Assembly (NCBI GenBank): GCA_030151165.1
Contig: JASLEM010000057.1
Location: 1 to 13,530 of the forward strand
DNA length: 13,530 bases
Origin: Burkholderiaceae bacterium
GTDB taxonomy: Bacteria > Pseudomonadota > Gammaproteobacteria > Burkholderiales > Burkholderiaceae
Reading direction: 5' to 3'
Shown here one piece after another: positions 6,855-13,195 of this stretch. The notes under the pieces are model-generated. The model saw nothing but the letters and a program-made list of their open reading frames with translations, made no database searches and was not told the origin of the DNA. The translations under genes and the position numbers were made by a program. Every line of letters begins with the position of its first letter. Positions within the stretch are counted from its first letter, which is position 1.

Positions 6855-7597
6855 GCAGTCCCCGCGTCCTCTTCGGCTTCCATGCCATCACCGTGCGCAT
6901 GAAGACGGCTCCGAAGTCCATCATCGAGCTGCACGTCGAGTCCAACCGGCGCGACGCGCGCATGCGCTCGTTCGCCGATCGCGCGCGCGACGCCGGCATC
7001 AAGATCGTCGAGACCGACGGCGAGCGCCTCGACAAGCTCGCCGGCACGACGCGCCACCAGGGCGTGGTCGCGCGCGTCGAGGCGGTGCAGATGCCGCACT
7101 CGCTCGACGAGGTGGTCGAGAACGTCGAGGGCCCGCCGCTGCTGCTGGTCCTCGACGGCGTCACCGACCCGCACAACCTCGGCGCCTGCCTGCGCGTGGC
7201 GGACGGCGCCGGCGCGCACGCCGTGGTCGCGCCCAAGGATCACGCGGTGGGCGTCAACGCCACCGTCGCGAAGGTCGCCAGCGGCGCGGCCGAGACCGTG
7301 CCCTACATCATGGTCACCAACCTCGCGCGCACGCTCAACGAGCTGAAGGATCACGAGATCCGCATCATCGGCACCAGCGACGATGCCGAGCACACGCTCT
7401 ACGACATCGACCTGAGCGGCCCGGTCGCGTTCGTCCTCGGCAGCGAGGGGGACGGCATGCGCCAGCTGACGCGCAAGACCTGCGACGAGCTCGTGCGCAT
7501 CCCGATGGCGGGCGCGGTCGAGAGCCTCAACGTGTCGGTGGCCGCGGGCGTCTGCCTGTTCGAGGCGCTGCGCCAGCGCCTCAAGTCTGCCGCCTGA
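6851..7597 (+). CDS. rlmB: 23S rRNA (guanosine-2251-2'-O)-methyltransferase RlmB
   Basis: The 248-residue protein is a complete SpoU/TrmH (SPOUT) methyltransferase of the RlmB type, which methylates the ribose of G2251 in the P-loop of 23S rRNA using S-adenosylmethionine. The N-terminal L30-like domain starts with LFGFHAITV (7-15) and contains TTRHQGVVA (66-74). The three SPOUT motifs are intact: DGVTDPHNLGACLRVADGAG (102-121, with N109 and R115), VLGSEGDGM (195-203, E199) and IPMAGAVESLNVSVAAGV (217-234, S225 and N227), forming the trefoil knot. Length is normal. It is translationally coupled to the membrane acyltransferase-like gene upstream, whereas in many proteobacteria rlmB follows rnr (RNase R). 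Its stop abuts the stop of the convergent gene with no gap. Confidence 0.95.
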   Translation: MSSPRVLFGFHAITVRMKTAPKSIIELHVESNRRDARMRSFADRARDAGIKIVETDGERLDKLAGTTRHQGVVARVEAVQMPHSLDEVVENVEGPPLLLVLDGVTDPHNLGACLRVADGAGAHAVVAPKDHAVGVNATVAKVASGAAETVPYIMVTNLARTLNELKDHEIRIIGTSDDAEHTLYDIDLSGPVAFVLGSEGDGMRQLTRKTCDELVRIPMAGAVESLNVSVAAGVCLFEALRQRLKSAA

Positions 7598-8521
7598 TCA
7601 GGCCACGCGGGCCAGCAGCCGCCGCGCGCGGCGCCGCAGGTCGAGCCATTGCCGCGTCCGTGATCGATCGATGCGCTTGACGTCGAACAACGTGAACTCG
7701 CCGCACGCCGACAGCGTATGGAAGCCTTCGGTGTGATCGCTGGACACCAGGTCGCCGGTGAGGCGCACGCTGGTGTCGGTGCAGCGCACGCGGTCGGGCT
7801 GCAGCTCGTCGAAGCGCAGCAGCCGCAGGGCGCTGCCGTAGCCGCCCGCGCTGTCCTGCACCGGCAGCACGACGCGGCCCGACGCGTCGACGAAGGGCTT
7901 GCCGGCGGGGCGCGCGCCGCTGCGGTCGACGCGCACGGGATTGCCGGCGACCGGGTGCCACGGGCCGGTCAGCGCGCTCGCGTGCGCGACGTGGAGCTCG
8001 CGCTGGTCGCGCGCACCCGGGCCGACGATCGCGTGGAACATCCACCAGCGGCCGTCGTGCTCGATCAGCGACGCGTCGGCGCCCGGCACGCCGGCGAGCA
8101 GGGCGCATTCGCGCTGCCAGGTGTCCAGGCCGTCCGTCGCGCGGTACAACGCGATCTCGCCGGCCTGCGCGCTCTCGGGCACCATGAAGGTCTCGCCCGC
8201 GTGCTCGAACACGTTCGGATAGGACAGGTGGAACGGCCGCGCCAGCACGACGCGGCTCGCGCGCCAGCGCGAATCCGCGAGCCCGAGCTCGTGGCGCTCG
8301 ATCACGGCGTGCTTCGTGCGGTAGTCGTAGGCCTCGACGAAGACGTGCAGCGCGTCGCCGCGCACGAGCCCGAACGGATCGGCGCGGTAGTGCCACGGCG
8401 GCGCCGGCGGCAGCCAGACGACGCGGTCCCGCGACGCGGCCAACGAAGCGGCGTCGACCTGCCGGATCGCCATCGGCACGATGCCGACGGCCCAGAAATC
8501 GCTCCGCGGCCGCCTAAACAT
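7598..8521 (-). CDS. Beta-propeller glycan-locus protein (GINT1 N-terminal / GH43-like)
   Basis: The 307-residue protein resembles the N-terminal propeller domain of plant glucosamine inositolphosphorylceramide transferases and bacterial relatives in polysaccharide loci, a five-bladed fold related to glycoside hydrolase family 43. Blade motifs are HYRADPFG (44-51), HVFVEAYDY (59-67), YPNVFE (101-106), PESAQAGEIALYR (115-127), DASLIEHDGRWWMF (149-162), GKPFVDASGRVVLPVQD (208-224) and HTEGFHTL (263-270). There is no signal peptide, which argues for a cytosolic role in glycan assembly rather than an exported hydrolase. Whether it binds or modifies sugar cannot be told. Its ATG overlaps the stop of the upstream glycosyltransferase by 8 bp, marking an operon. 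The C-terminus is a basic tail (RRRARRLLARVA). The stop is immediately next to that of rlmB. Confidence 0.75.
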   Translation of the reverse strand: MFRRPRSDFWAVGIVPMAIRQVDAASLAASRDRVVWLPPAPPWHYRADPFGLVRGDALHVFVEAYDYRTKHAVIERHELGLADSRWRASRVVLARPFHLSYPNVFEHAGETFMVPESAQAGEIALYRATDGLDTWQRECALLAGVPGADASLIEHDGRWWMFHAIVGPGARDQRELHVAHASALTGPWHPVAGNPVRVDRSGARPAGKPFVDASGRVVLPVQDSAGGYGSALRLLRFDELQPDRVRCTDTSVRLTGDLVSSDHTEGFHTLSACGEFTLFDVKRIDRSRTRQWLDLRRRARRLLARVA

Positions 8522-9593
8522 GCCCGATGGTCATGTGCGCCTGGTGCGTCGTCGTGACCTCGCCCGCGCTGCGGGCCAGGGCCTGGCGATAGAAGGCGAC
8601 CGCGCGCCGCACGGCGGTGTCGCGGTCGTAGGCCGACAGGTCGTAGGCGATCGGCTCGCGCTCGTCGTGCGGCGTGGCGCGCAGGCCATCGAGGCCGTCG
8701 CGGAGCGCGGCGCCCATCGCCTCGACGTCGTCGATCGGCACGATCCGCGCCGGCGTGCCGGCCAGCATCTCGAGCGGCCCCTGGGTCGCCGTCGACACGA
8801 TCGGCAGGCCGGCGCGCAAGGCCTCCAGCACGGCGAGCGGGAAGGCTTCCTCGCGCGACGGCGAGACGAACAGGTCCATGGCGCCGAGCGCGGCGTCGAC
8901 GTCGCGCCGGAAGCCGAGCAGCCGGATCCGCGGGTCGCCGTCGGCCAGCGCCTGCAGCCGCGCCATCTCCTTGCCCTCGCCGAGGATCGCGAGCACGGCG
9001 TCGCGCGGGGCGCTGGCGCGGAACGCGGCGACCAGCACGTCCATGCCCTTGGCGGCGTTCAGCCGGCCGACCGAGCCGACGAGCAACTGGCGTGGATCGA
9101 GCCCCAGCTCGGCCCGCAGGTCGCTGGCCGGCGACGCGACGACGCGCGGCGCCCAGTTGTAGATGGTGCAGGCCGCGCCGGCATAGTCGCCGAGCCGCTG
9201 CGCCTGCGCTGCGTTGACGCAGATCAGGCCGTCCATCCGCGCATGGTGGTGGCGCTTGTAGCCGACGTGGAGCGTGCCGATGCGGACGGTGTCGGTGACT
9301 GTCGCGACCGCCTTGCAGGCCGGCCCGAGGTGGCCGTGGCAGATGTCCGCGCGCAGGCGGCGCGCCAGCAGGCGAAAGCGCGCACCGCGCGCGACCGGCA
9401 GCGCCAGCCCGTGGTATCGCACGGTGGGGCCGACGGCGTCGGCGATCCGGGACACGCGCGGCCCGACGATGTGCACATCGTGACCTTGTTCCGCCTGGGC
9501 CTGGGCGAGATCGATGCAGTGGCGCTCGCCCCCCGCGAGGCGCGACGAAAATACGGCGTGGACGATGGTCAGCGGGGCGGAGGCTGAAGGCAT
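8514..9593 (-). CDS. Family 4 glycosyltransferase (GT-B fold)
   Basis: The 359-residue protein is a GT-B glycosyltransferase that would transfer a sugar from a nucleotide donor during cell-surface or exopolysaccharide synthesis. It shows the N-terminal acceptor-side loop SSRLAGGERHC (16-26), a His-rich linker (GYKRHHHARM, 111-120), the donor-domain strand VGSVGRLNAAKG (172-183), and the GT4 EX7E motif E249 to E257 in SREEAFPLAVLEALRAG. ATG 9593 is preferred over an in-frame ATG at 9623, because the ten extra codons are AT-rich (TTA, AGA, ATA, ATA, TAT), unlike the rest of the gene, and overlap palindromic promoter-like DNA. It is the first gene of a two-gene operon with the propeller protein. 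No transporter or polymerase gene is nearby, so the glycan is unknown. Confidence 0.9.
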   Translation of the reverse strand: MPSASAPLTIVHAVFSSRLAGGERHCIDLAQAQAEQGHDVHIVGPRVSRIADAVGPTVRYHGLALPVARGARFRLLARRLRADICHGHLGPACKAVATVTDTVRIGTLHVGYKRHHHARMDGLICVNAAQAQRLGDYAGAACTIYNWAPRVVASPASDLRAELGLDPRQLLVGSVGRLNAAKGMDVLVAAFRASAPRDAVLAILGEGKEMARLQALADGDPRIRLLGFRRDVDAALGAMDLFVSPSREEAFPLAVLEALRAGLPIVSTATQGPLEMLAGTPARIVPIDDVEAMGAALRDGLDGLRATPHDEREPIAYDLSAYDRDTAVRRAVAFYRQALARSAGEVTTTHQAHMTIGHV

Positions 9594-9607
9594 ATATATC
9601 GGTTCTG

Positions 9608-9639
9608 CTATGTTTCTTAACATAGTTTAACGTTCGAAC
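9608..9639. promoter_or_regulatory. AT-rich inverted repeats upstream of the glycosyltransferase
   Basis: CTATGTT (9608-9614) and AACATAG (9619-9625) form a perfect 7-bp inverted repeat around TCTT; GTTCGAAC (9632-9639) is a second perfect palindrome. They sit in a short AT-rich island (about 9587-9640) in otherwise very GC-rich DNA, directly before the glycan operon. Operator function is inferred. Confidence 0.5.
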
Positions 9640-9649
9640 CCGATGCCAA
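9619..9649 (-). promoter_or_regulatory. Possible promoter of the glycan operon
   Basis: On the minus strand TTGGCA (9644-9649) and TATGTT (9619-9624) are separated by 19 bp. Transcription would start near 9612, giving about 19 leader bases before ATG 9593. The -10 overlaps one arm of the inverted repeat, so a bound regulator would block it. The rest of the spacer to the chromate transporter gene (9650-9819) shows no gene. Confidence 0.35.
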
Positions 9650-9819
9650 CCTGTCGGCTCGCCTACCTGAGCTGACGGGAACATTCACGCAGACACGCCC
9701 CCTCGTCGGACACGAATGCCGGCGAAAGATTCACGGGAAGGCTGACGCCGCCCTGTCCGCCGCGCCAAGGCGGGCTGAGCGTCCGTGTCAGCGGGGCGAG
9801 CGAGCGACGAGCGCCGGCG

Positions 9820-10359
9820 TCAGCCCAGGAACGCGCCGACGAGGCCGCCGGCGGCGATCAGCCACAGCGGGCTGATCTTCGTGCGCACGCACAGCACGAC
9901 GGTGACGGCGATCGTCGCGAGCAGCACGAGGTCGTGGCGCGCCGGCATGCCCAAAATCCAGCCCGAGGACAGCACGAGGCCCACCGTCAACGGCGCCATG
10001 CCGTTGACGAACGCCTGCACGCCGCGCGTCGCCCGCCGCGCCTCGCCCCAGCGCGCGGCGAAGAAGGTCAGCGTGGTGGAGGGCAGCAGGATGCCCAGCA
10101 TCGTCACGCACATGCCCAGGAAGCCGGCGACGCCCCATCCGAGCACCGCGACGAACAGCAGATTCGGGCCGGGCGCGGCCTGCGCGATGGCCACCGAGGC
10201 GCTGAACTGCTCGTTGGTCATCCAGTGATGCTGCTCGACGAGGTAGCGGTGCATCTCGGGCGCCGTGCCGATCGCGCCGCCGATCGACAGCAGCGACATC
10301 AGCAGGAACTGCGCGAACAGGCCCCACCAGTCGCCGGCCTGGAGGACGGGAGCGGTCAT
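9820..10359 (-). CDS. Chromate transporter, second half-size subunit (CHR family)
   Basis: The 179-residue membrane protein is a short-chain CHR family member. The diagnostic region is SIGGAIGTAPEMHRYLVEQ (25-43), W46-MTNEQF, then the A-PGPN motif (AIAQAAPGPN, 57-66) followed by GWGVAGFLG. About five or six membrane segments follow to residue 178. Paired short CHR proteins work together, presumably as a heterodimer, and family members export chromate in exchange for sulfate or protons; many in fact have untested substrates. The ATG at 10359 overlaps the TGA of the partner gene (ATGA, 10356-10359), so translation is coupled; a longer in-frame start at 10389 lies inside the partner. The first conserved motif has G-G-A-I in place of the usual G-G-P, a small departure. 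Confidence 0.9.
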   Translation of the reverse strand: MTAPVLQAGDWWGLFAQFLLMSLLSIGGAIGTAPEMHRYLVEQHHWMTNEQFSASVAIAQAAPGPNLLFVAVLGWGVAGFLGMCVTMLGILLPSTTLTFFAARWGEARRATRGVQAFVNGMAPLTVGLVLSSGWILGMPARHDLVLLATIAVTVVLCVRTKISPLWLIAAGGLVGAFLG

Positions 10360-11033
10360 CGGGCGAGCTTCTTCCAGGCCAGCGCGCAAGAGACGGCGCC
10401 GAACGCCGCGAGCACCCAGAACAGCGGCACGCGCACGAGCGCGATGGCCGCGAAGGTGAGGGCGGCGAAGGCGATCGCCGGGCCCATGCCGAGCGCGTTG
10501 CGGCGCAGCGCCGGCACCAGCTTCACGCCGGTCGAGAACACGAGGCCTGCGGCGACCGCGCCCATGCCGCGCAGCGCGCCAGCGACCGTCGGGTGCTGCG
10601 CGAAGTGCGTGTAGACCACCGTGAGCACGAGCACGAGGCCCAGCGGCGCGGAGATCATCCCCGCCAGCGCCGCGAGGCCGCCGCGCCAGCCAAACGCGCG
10701 GTCGCCGAACATCAGCGCGAGGTTGACGACATTGGGGCCGGGCAGCACCTGCGCGACCGACAGCAGCTCCACGAACTGCTCGCGCGTCAGCCAGCGTTCG
10801 CGCTCGACGAGCTCGCGCTGCGCGATCGGCAGCACGCCGCCGAAGCCCTGGAGCGCGAGGCGGTTGAAGACGCGGAACATCTCGCCCGGCGATGCGGGCG
10901 ACCGGGGCGACCGGTCGTCGAGGACGGAATGCGGGCTGGCTTCGTCGACCGACGGCACGCCCGGCATCACGCTCGGGGACTCGTCGGGCGACGCGACTTT
11001 CAGGACTTCGGGCGTGGGTTCGGGCGGCGACAT
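10356..11033 (-). CDS. Chromate transporter, first half-size subunit (CHR family)
   Basis: The 225-residue protein has a CHR domain from about residue 51: FNRLALQGFGGVLPIAQREL (56-75), ERERWLTREQF (77-87), AQVLPGPNVVNLALMFG (94-110), then hydrophobic segments at about 118-140, 152-171 and 184-219. It pairs with the overlapping downstream gene to make the short-chain two-component transporter. The first 50 residues are an unusual Ser/Pro/Asp/Glu-rich, probably disordered extension with repeated S-P steps (SPDESPS, SPRSPASPG). ATG at M52 (10880) is therefore an alternative start that would give a normal-length protein; neither start has a clear Shine-Dalgarno sequence. A promoter with an embedded palindrome lies 60-90 bp upstream. 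Substrate is inferred from family only; no chrB-type regulator is adjacent. Confidence 0.88.
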   Translation of the reverse strand: MSPPEPTPEVLKVASPDESPSVMPGVPSVDEASPHSVLDDRSPRSPASPGEMFRVFNRLALQGFGGVLPIAQRELVERERWLTREQFVELLSVAQVLPGPNVVNLALMFGDRAFGWRGGLAALAGMISAPLGLVLVLTVVYTHFAQHPTVAGALRGMGAVAAGLVFSTGVKLVPALRRNALGMGPAIAFAALTFAAIALVRVPLFWVLAAFGAVSCALAWKKLAR

Positions 11034-11094
11034 GACGGGTTCGGCGAGCTGCGCGCGAAGCGTACTCCCGATGCTGCCGGCGCGAAAGTCATGT

Positions 11095-11108
11095 GTCTTA
11101 TATAAGAC
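11095..11108. promoter_or_regulatory. Perfect 14-bp palindrome, candidate operator
   Basis: GTCTTATATAAGAC reads identically on both strands, an AT-rich island in GC-rich surroundings. It overlaps the predicted -10 of the chromate transporter promoter, the position of a repressor site. In form it resembles operators of GntR-type regulators in betaproteobacteria; that comparison is from memory and tentative. Confidence 0.65.
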
Positions 11109-11124
11109 TGCGGCACACGGTCAT
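11097..11124 (-). promoter_or_regulatory. Promoter of the chromate transporter pair
   Basis: On the minus strand ATGACC (11119-11124) and TATAAG (11097-11102) are 16 bp apart, resembling -35 and -10 elements. Transcription would start near 11090, about 57 bases before the start codon at 11033. Confidence 0.45.
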
Positions 11125-11146
11125 TGCGCCCGACGCTCGCGCAGGC

Positions 11147-12154
11147 TCAGCGGAGCACTTTCAAGGCGTCCGGGTTGACGATGTTCGTCGGCGCGCCGTT
11201 GATGAAGTTGACGACGTTGTCGAACGCGGCGCCGAAGTACATCTCGTAGCTGTCCTGCTCGACGTAGCCGATGTGCGGCGTGCACACGGCGTTCTCGAGC
11301 CGCAGCAGCGGATGGCCGGCGAGGATGGGCTCGCTCTCGAAGACGTCGACCGCCGCCATGCCGGGCCGCCCGCGGTTCAGCGCGGCGACGAGCGCGTTCT
11401 CCTCGATCAGCTCGGCGCGCGACGTGTTCACGAACAGCGCGGTCGGCTTCATGTGCAGCAGGTCGCTCAGCTTGATCATGTGGCGCGTGGCGTCGGTGAG
11501 CTTCAGGTGGACGCTCAGCACGTCGGCGGTGGCGAACAGCGCCTCGCGCGAGTCGACCGCCTTGTAGCCGTCCGCCGTGGCGCGGGCGCGCGATTCCTCC
11601 GAACCCCACACCGTGACGTCCATCCCGAACGCGCGCCCGTAGCCCGCCACCAGCTTGCCGATGCGGCCGTAGCCCCAGATGCCCAGCGTCTTGCCGCGCA
11701 GCACCATGCCGACCCCGAAGTTCGGCGGCATCGACGCCGCCTTCAGCCCCGACTGCTGCCACGCGCCGTGCTTCAGGTTGGCGATGTACTGCGGCAGCCG
11801 GCGCATCGACGCCATGATCAGCGCCCACGTGAGCTCGGCCGGCGCATACGGCGCGCCGCCACCCTCGGCCACGGCGATGCCCTGCTGCGTGCAGGCCTCG
11901 ATGTCGATGTGGTCGCCGACGCGGCCGGTCTGCGAGATCAGCCGCAGCTTGGGCAGCTTCTCGAGCAGTTGGCGAGGGAAGCGCGTGCGCTCGCGGATCA
12001 GCACCAGCACTTCGGCGTCGCGCAGCCGTATAGACAGCTGCCCGATGCCCTTGACGGTGTTCGTGAAGACCTTCGCGTTGAGTTCGCTGAGCTTGGCCGC
12101 GCACGGCAGCTTGCGCACCGCGTCCTGGTAGTCGTCGAGGATGATGATGTTCAC
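11147..12154 (-). CDS. D-2-hydroxyacid dehydrogenase (SerA/GyaR-like family)
   Basis: The 335-residue protein is a complete NAD-dependent D-isomer-specific 2-hydroxyacid dehydrogenase, interconverting a 2-hydroxy acid and a 2-oxo acid in the cytosol. The NAD-binding GIWGYGRIG is at 158-166. The catalytic triad is R246 (in FVNTSRAELI), E275 (in DVFESEP) and H294 (in CTPHIGYV). Substrate-loop residues SQTGRVGDHID are at 74-84. It lacks the C-terminal ACT or ASB domains of many phosphoglycerate dehydrogenases, so serine synthesis is not implied. Its subfamily (start IILDDYQDAVR) is common next to diverse catabolic genes and its substrate is unassigned. The start is GTG at 12154, exactly at the first beta strand, with no Shine-Dalgarno sequence but a CACAAT element 6 bases upstream. 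It appears to be transcribed on its own. Confidence 0.92.
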   Translation of the reverse strand: MNIIILDDYQDAVRKLPCAAKLSELNAKVFTNTVKGIGQLSIRLRDAEVLVLIRERTRFPRQLLEKLPKLRLISQTGRVGDHIDIEACTQQGIAVAEGGGAPYAPAELTWALIMASMRRLPQYIANLKHGAWQQSGLKAASMPPNFGVGMVLRGKTLGIWGYGRIGKLVAGYGRAFGMDVTVWGSEESRARATADGYKAVDSREALFATADVLSVHLKLTDATRHMIKLSDLLHMKPTALFVNTSRAELIEENALVAALNRGRPGMAAVDVFESEPILAGHPLLRLENAVCTPHIGYVEQDSYEMYFGAAFDNVVNFINGAPTNIVNPDALKVLR

Positions 12155-12160
12155 GCGCCG

Positions 12161-12166
12161 ATTGTG
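12161..12166 (-). promoter_or_regulatory. -10-like CACAAT just before a GTG start
   Basis: The minus strand reads CACAAT, then six bases, then the GTG start of the dehydrogenase. This would place transcription start at the start codon. No -35 is evident 16-19 bp further upstream. Confidence 0.3.
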
Positions 12167-12240
12167 CCGGACGCGTCGCCGCTATTTCGGCGGGCGCGTG
12201 CAATTCCGTGACAAGGAATTTCCGCGGCGGTGTGTGTCGA

Positions 12241-12639
12241 TCAGTTGTGCAGCGTCGCGCCCAGCGGTGCGTCGAAGCCGCCGAAAGTCTGCGGGAAGGT
12301 CCGGTCGAGCGACTTGTAGAGCTCGGCGCGCAGCTTGCGCGTGGCGACGTCGTCCTCGCGCAGCGTCGCGAGCAGCGGGCCGCGCAGCAGCCAGAGGTCG
12401 AGCGGATCCTCGGCGGCGCGCACCTGCGCGCGCAGCCAGGCGCCCTTGCGGTGCTCGAGGTTCTCCACCGCGCGGACGAACAGGTGCTTCATGTCGACGA
12501 AGGCGCGGCGCGCGGCGATGCGCGCGTCGCGATCGGCGGGCAGGCCGGGGTCGGCCGCCGGGGCGGGATCGGCGTCGTCGACCAGCGTGGAGTCCAGTTC
12601 GGCCAGGCCGAGCAGGTCGATGCGGTGCTTAGCGGACAT
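12241..12639 (-). CDS. Small hypothetical protein, paralogue of its upstream neighbour
   Basis: I do not recognise this 132-residue protein. It has no signal peptide, membrane segment or cysteine. Residues 1-20 (MSAKHRIDLLGLAELDSTLV) lead to an Ala/Asp/Pro linker (21-38), then helical, charged sequence. The block DPLDLWLLRGPLLATLRED (78-96) followed by A...LRAELY and FP (115-116) parallels the C-terminal half of the upstream gene product (LWHLRSELY ... FP) with similar spacing, so the two are probably distant paralogues. The ATG at 12639 overlaps the upstream stop by 11 bp, indicating co-translation and possibly joint function. Coding is supported by codon use and by the overlap; function is unknown. 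Confidence 0.7.
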   Translation of the reverse strand: MSAKHRIDLLGLAELDSTLVDDADPAPAADPGLPADRDARIAARRAFVDMKHLFVRAVENLEHRKGAWLRAQVRAAEDPLDLWLLRGPLLATLREDDVATRKLRAELYKSLDRTFPQTFGGFDAPLGATLHN

Positions 12640-13057
12640 CGGCGGGTTCCGTGGCGGGGTTGCCCGTGCGCTGCGCGCGCGTCGGGAAATACTGGTTGAC
12701 GCGCGCGAGGCGCAGGTCGGCTTCGGCCTGGCTGACGCGGCGCGCGATCATCGTGTAGAGCTCCGAGCGCAGGTGCCACAGCTCGCGCAGCGAGCGCGCG
12801 TGCTGGGCGCGGCGCAGCAGGTCGTTGTCGTCGGTCTCGAGCAGGCCGTTCAGCGCCGAGACGAACTCGCTGCGCGCGCGCTCGAGCGGCGTGCGCAGCG
12901 CCGGCACGGCGTCGACGTTGTTGCCCACCAGCCAGCGCAGCGTCGATTGCCACAGCGTCGCGCGGGCGGGGCAGATGTCCGGCGGGCAGACATTCATGCG
13001 CAGCGTCGTGGGAGCGGCGGGCTTGCGAAGAAGGCGTTGGAGGAGGGCGTTGCTCAT
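12629..13057 (-). CDS. Small hypothetical protein, first of a paralogous pair
   Basis: This 142-residue protein is not recognised. ATG 13057 (MSNALLQRLLRK) is chosen over upstream in-frame starts because the bases beyond 13060 are AT-rich and promoter-like. It has a short basic start, one C-x4-C pair (C24 and C29 in NVCPPDICP), then mostly helical sequence: ATLWQSTLRWLVG (33-45), RARSEFVSALNGLL (60-73), SLRELWHLRSELYTMIARR (89-107), QAEADLRLARVNQYFP (110-125). There is no signal peptide or clear membrane segment. The LW.LR..L block and the FP ending recur in the next gene. The 138-bp spacer upstream, up to the BtuF-like fragment, contains a long inverted repeat and AT-rich sequence (TTTTTAACAAT on the minus strand at about 13099-13109), where a promoter could lie. 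Confidence 0.7.
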   Translation of the reverse strand: MSNALLQRLLRKPAAPTTLRMNVCPPDICPARATLWQSTLRWLVGNNVDAVPALRTPLERARSEFVSALNGLLETDDNDLLRRAQHARSLRELWHLRSELYTMIARRVSQAEADLRLARVNQYFPTRAQRTGNPATEPADVR

Positions 13058-13122
13058 GGCTTGGTTTTCGGCTCGGGGTCGCCGAAACATGAGCTGATTG
13101 TTAAAAACTGCAGCTTTGTGTA

Positions 13123-13162
13123 AGCGCCGAATAAGGCCTGCCGATCCCGACAATTCGGCGCT
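13123..13162. repeat. 10-bp perfect inverted repeat, 20-bp loop
   Basis: AGCGCCGAAT (13123-13132) pairs perfectly with ATTCGGCGCT (13153-13162). It lies downstream of the minus-strand BtuF-like stop at 13196 and upstream of the small-protein pair. It could be a terminator hairpin without a T tract, or a regulator site. Confidence 0.5.
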
Positions 13163-13195
13163 GTCGCGCAGCCTCGCCGCGGTGCCGCGCGCCAG

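Noticed and set aside
9594..9623. Ten-codon N-terminal extension of the glycosyltransferase from ATG 9623
   Set aside because: Its codons are AT-rich and unlike the gene, and they overlap an inverted repeat and a -10-like element.
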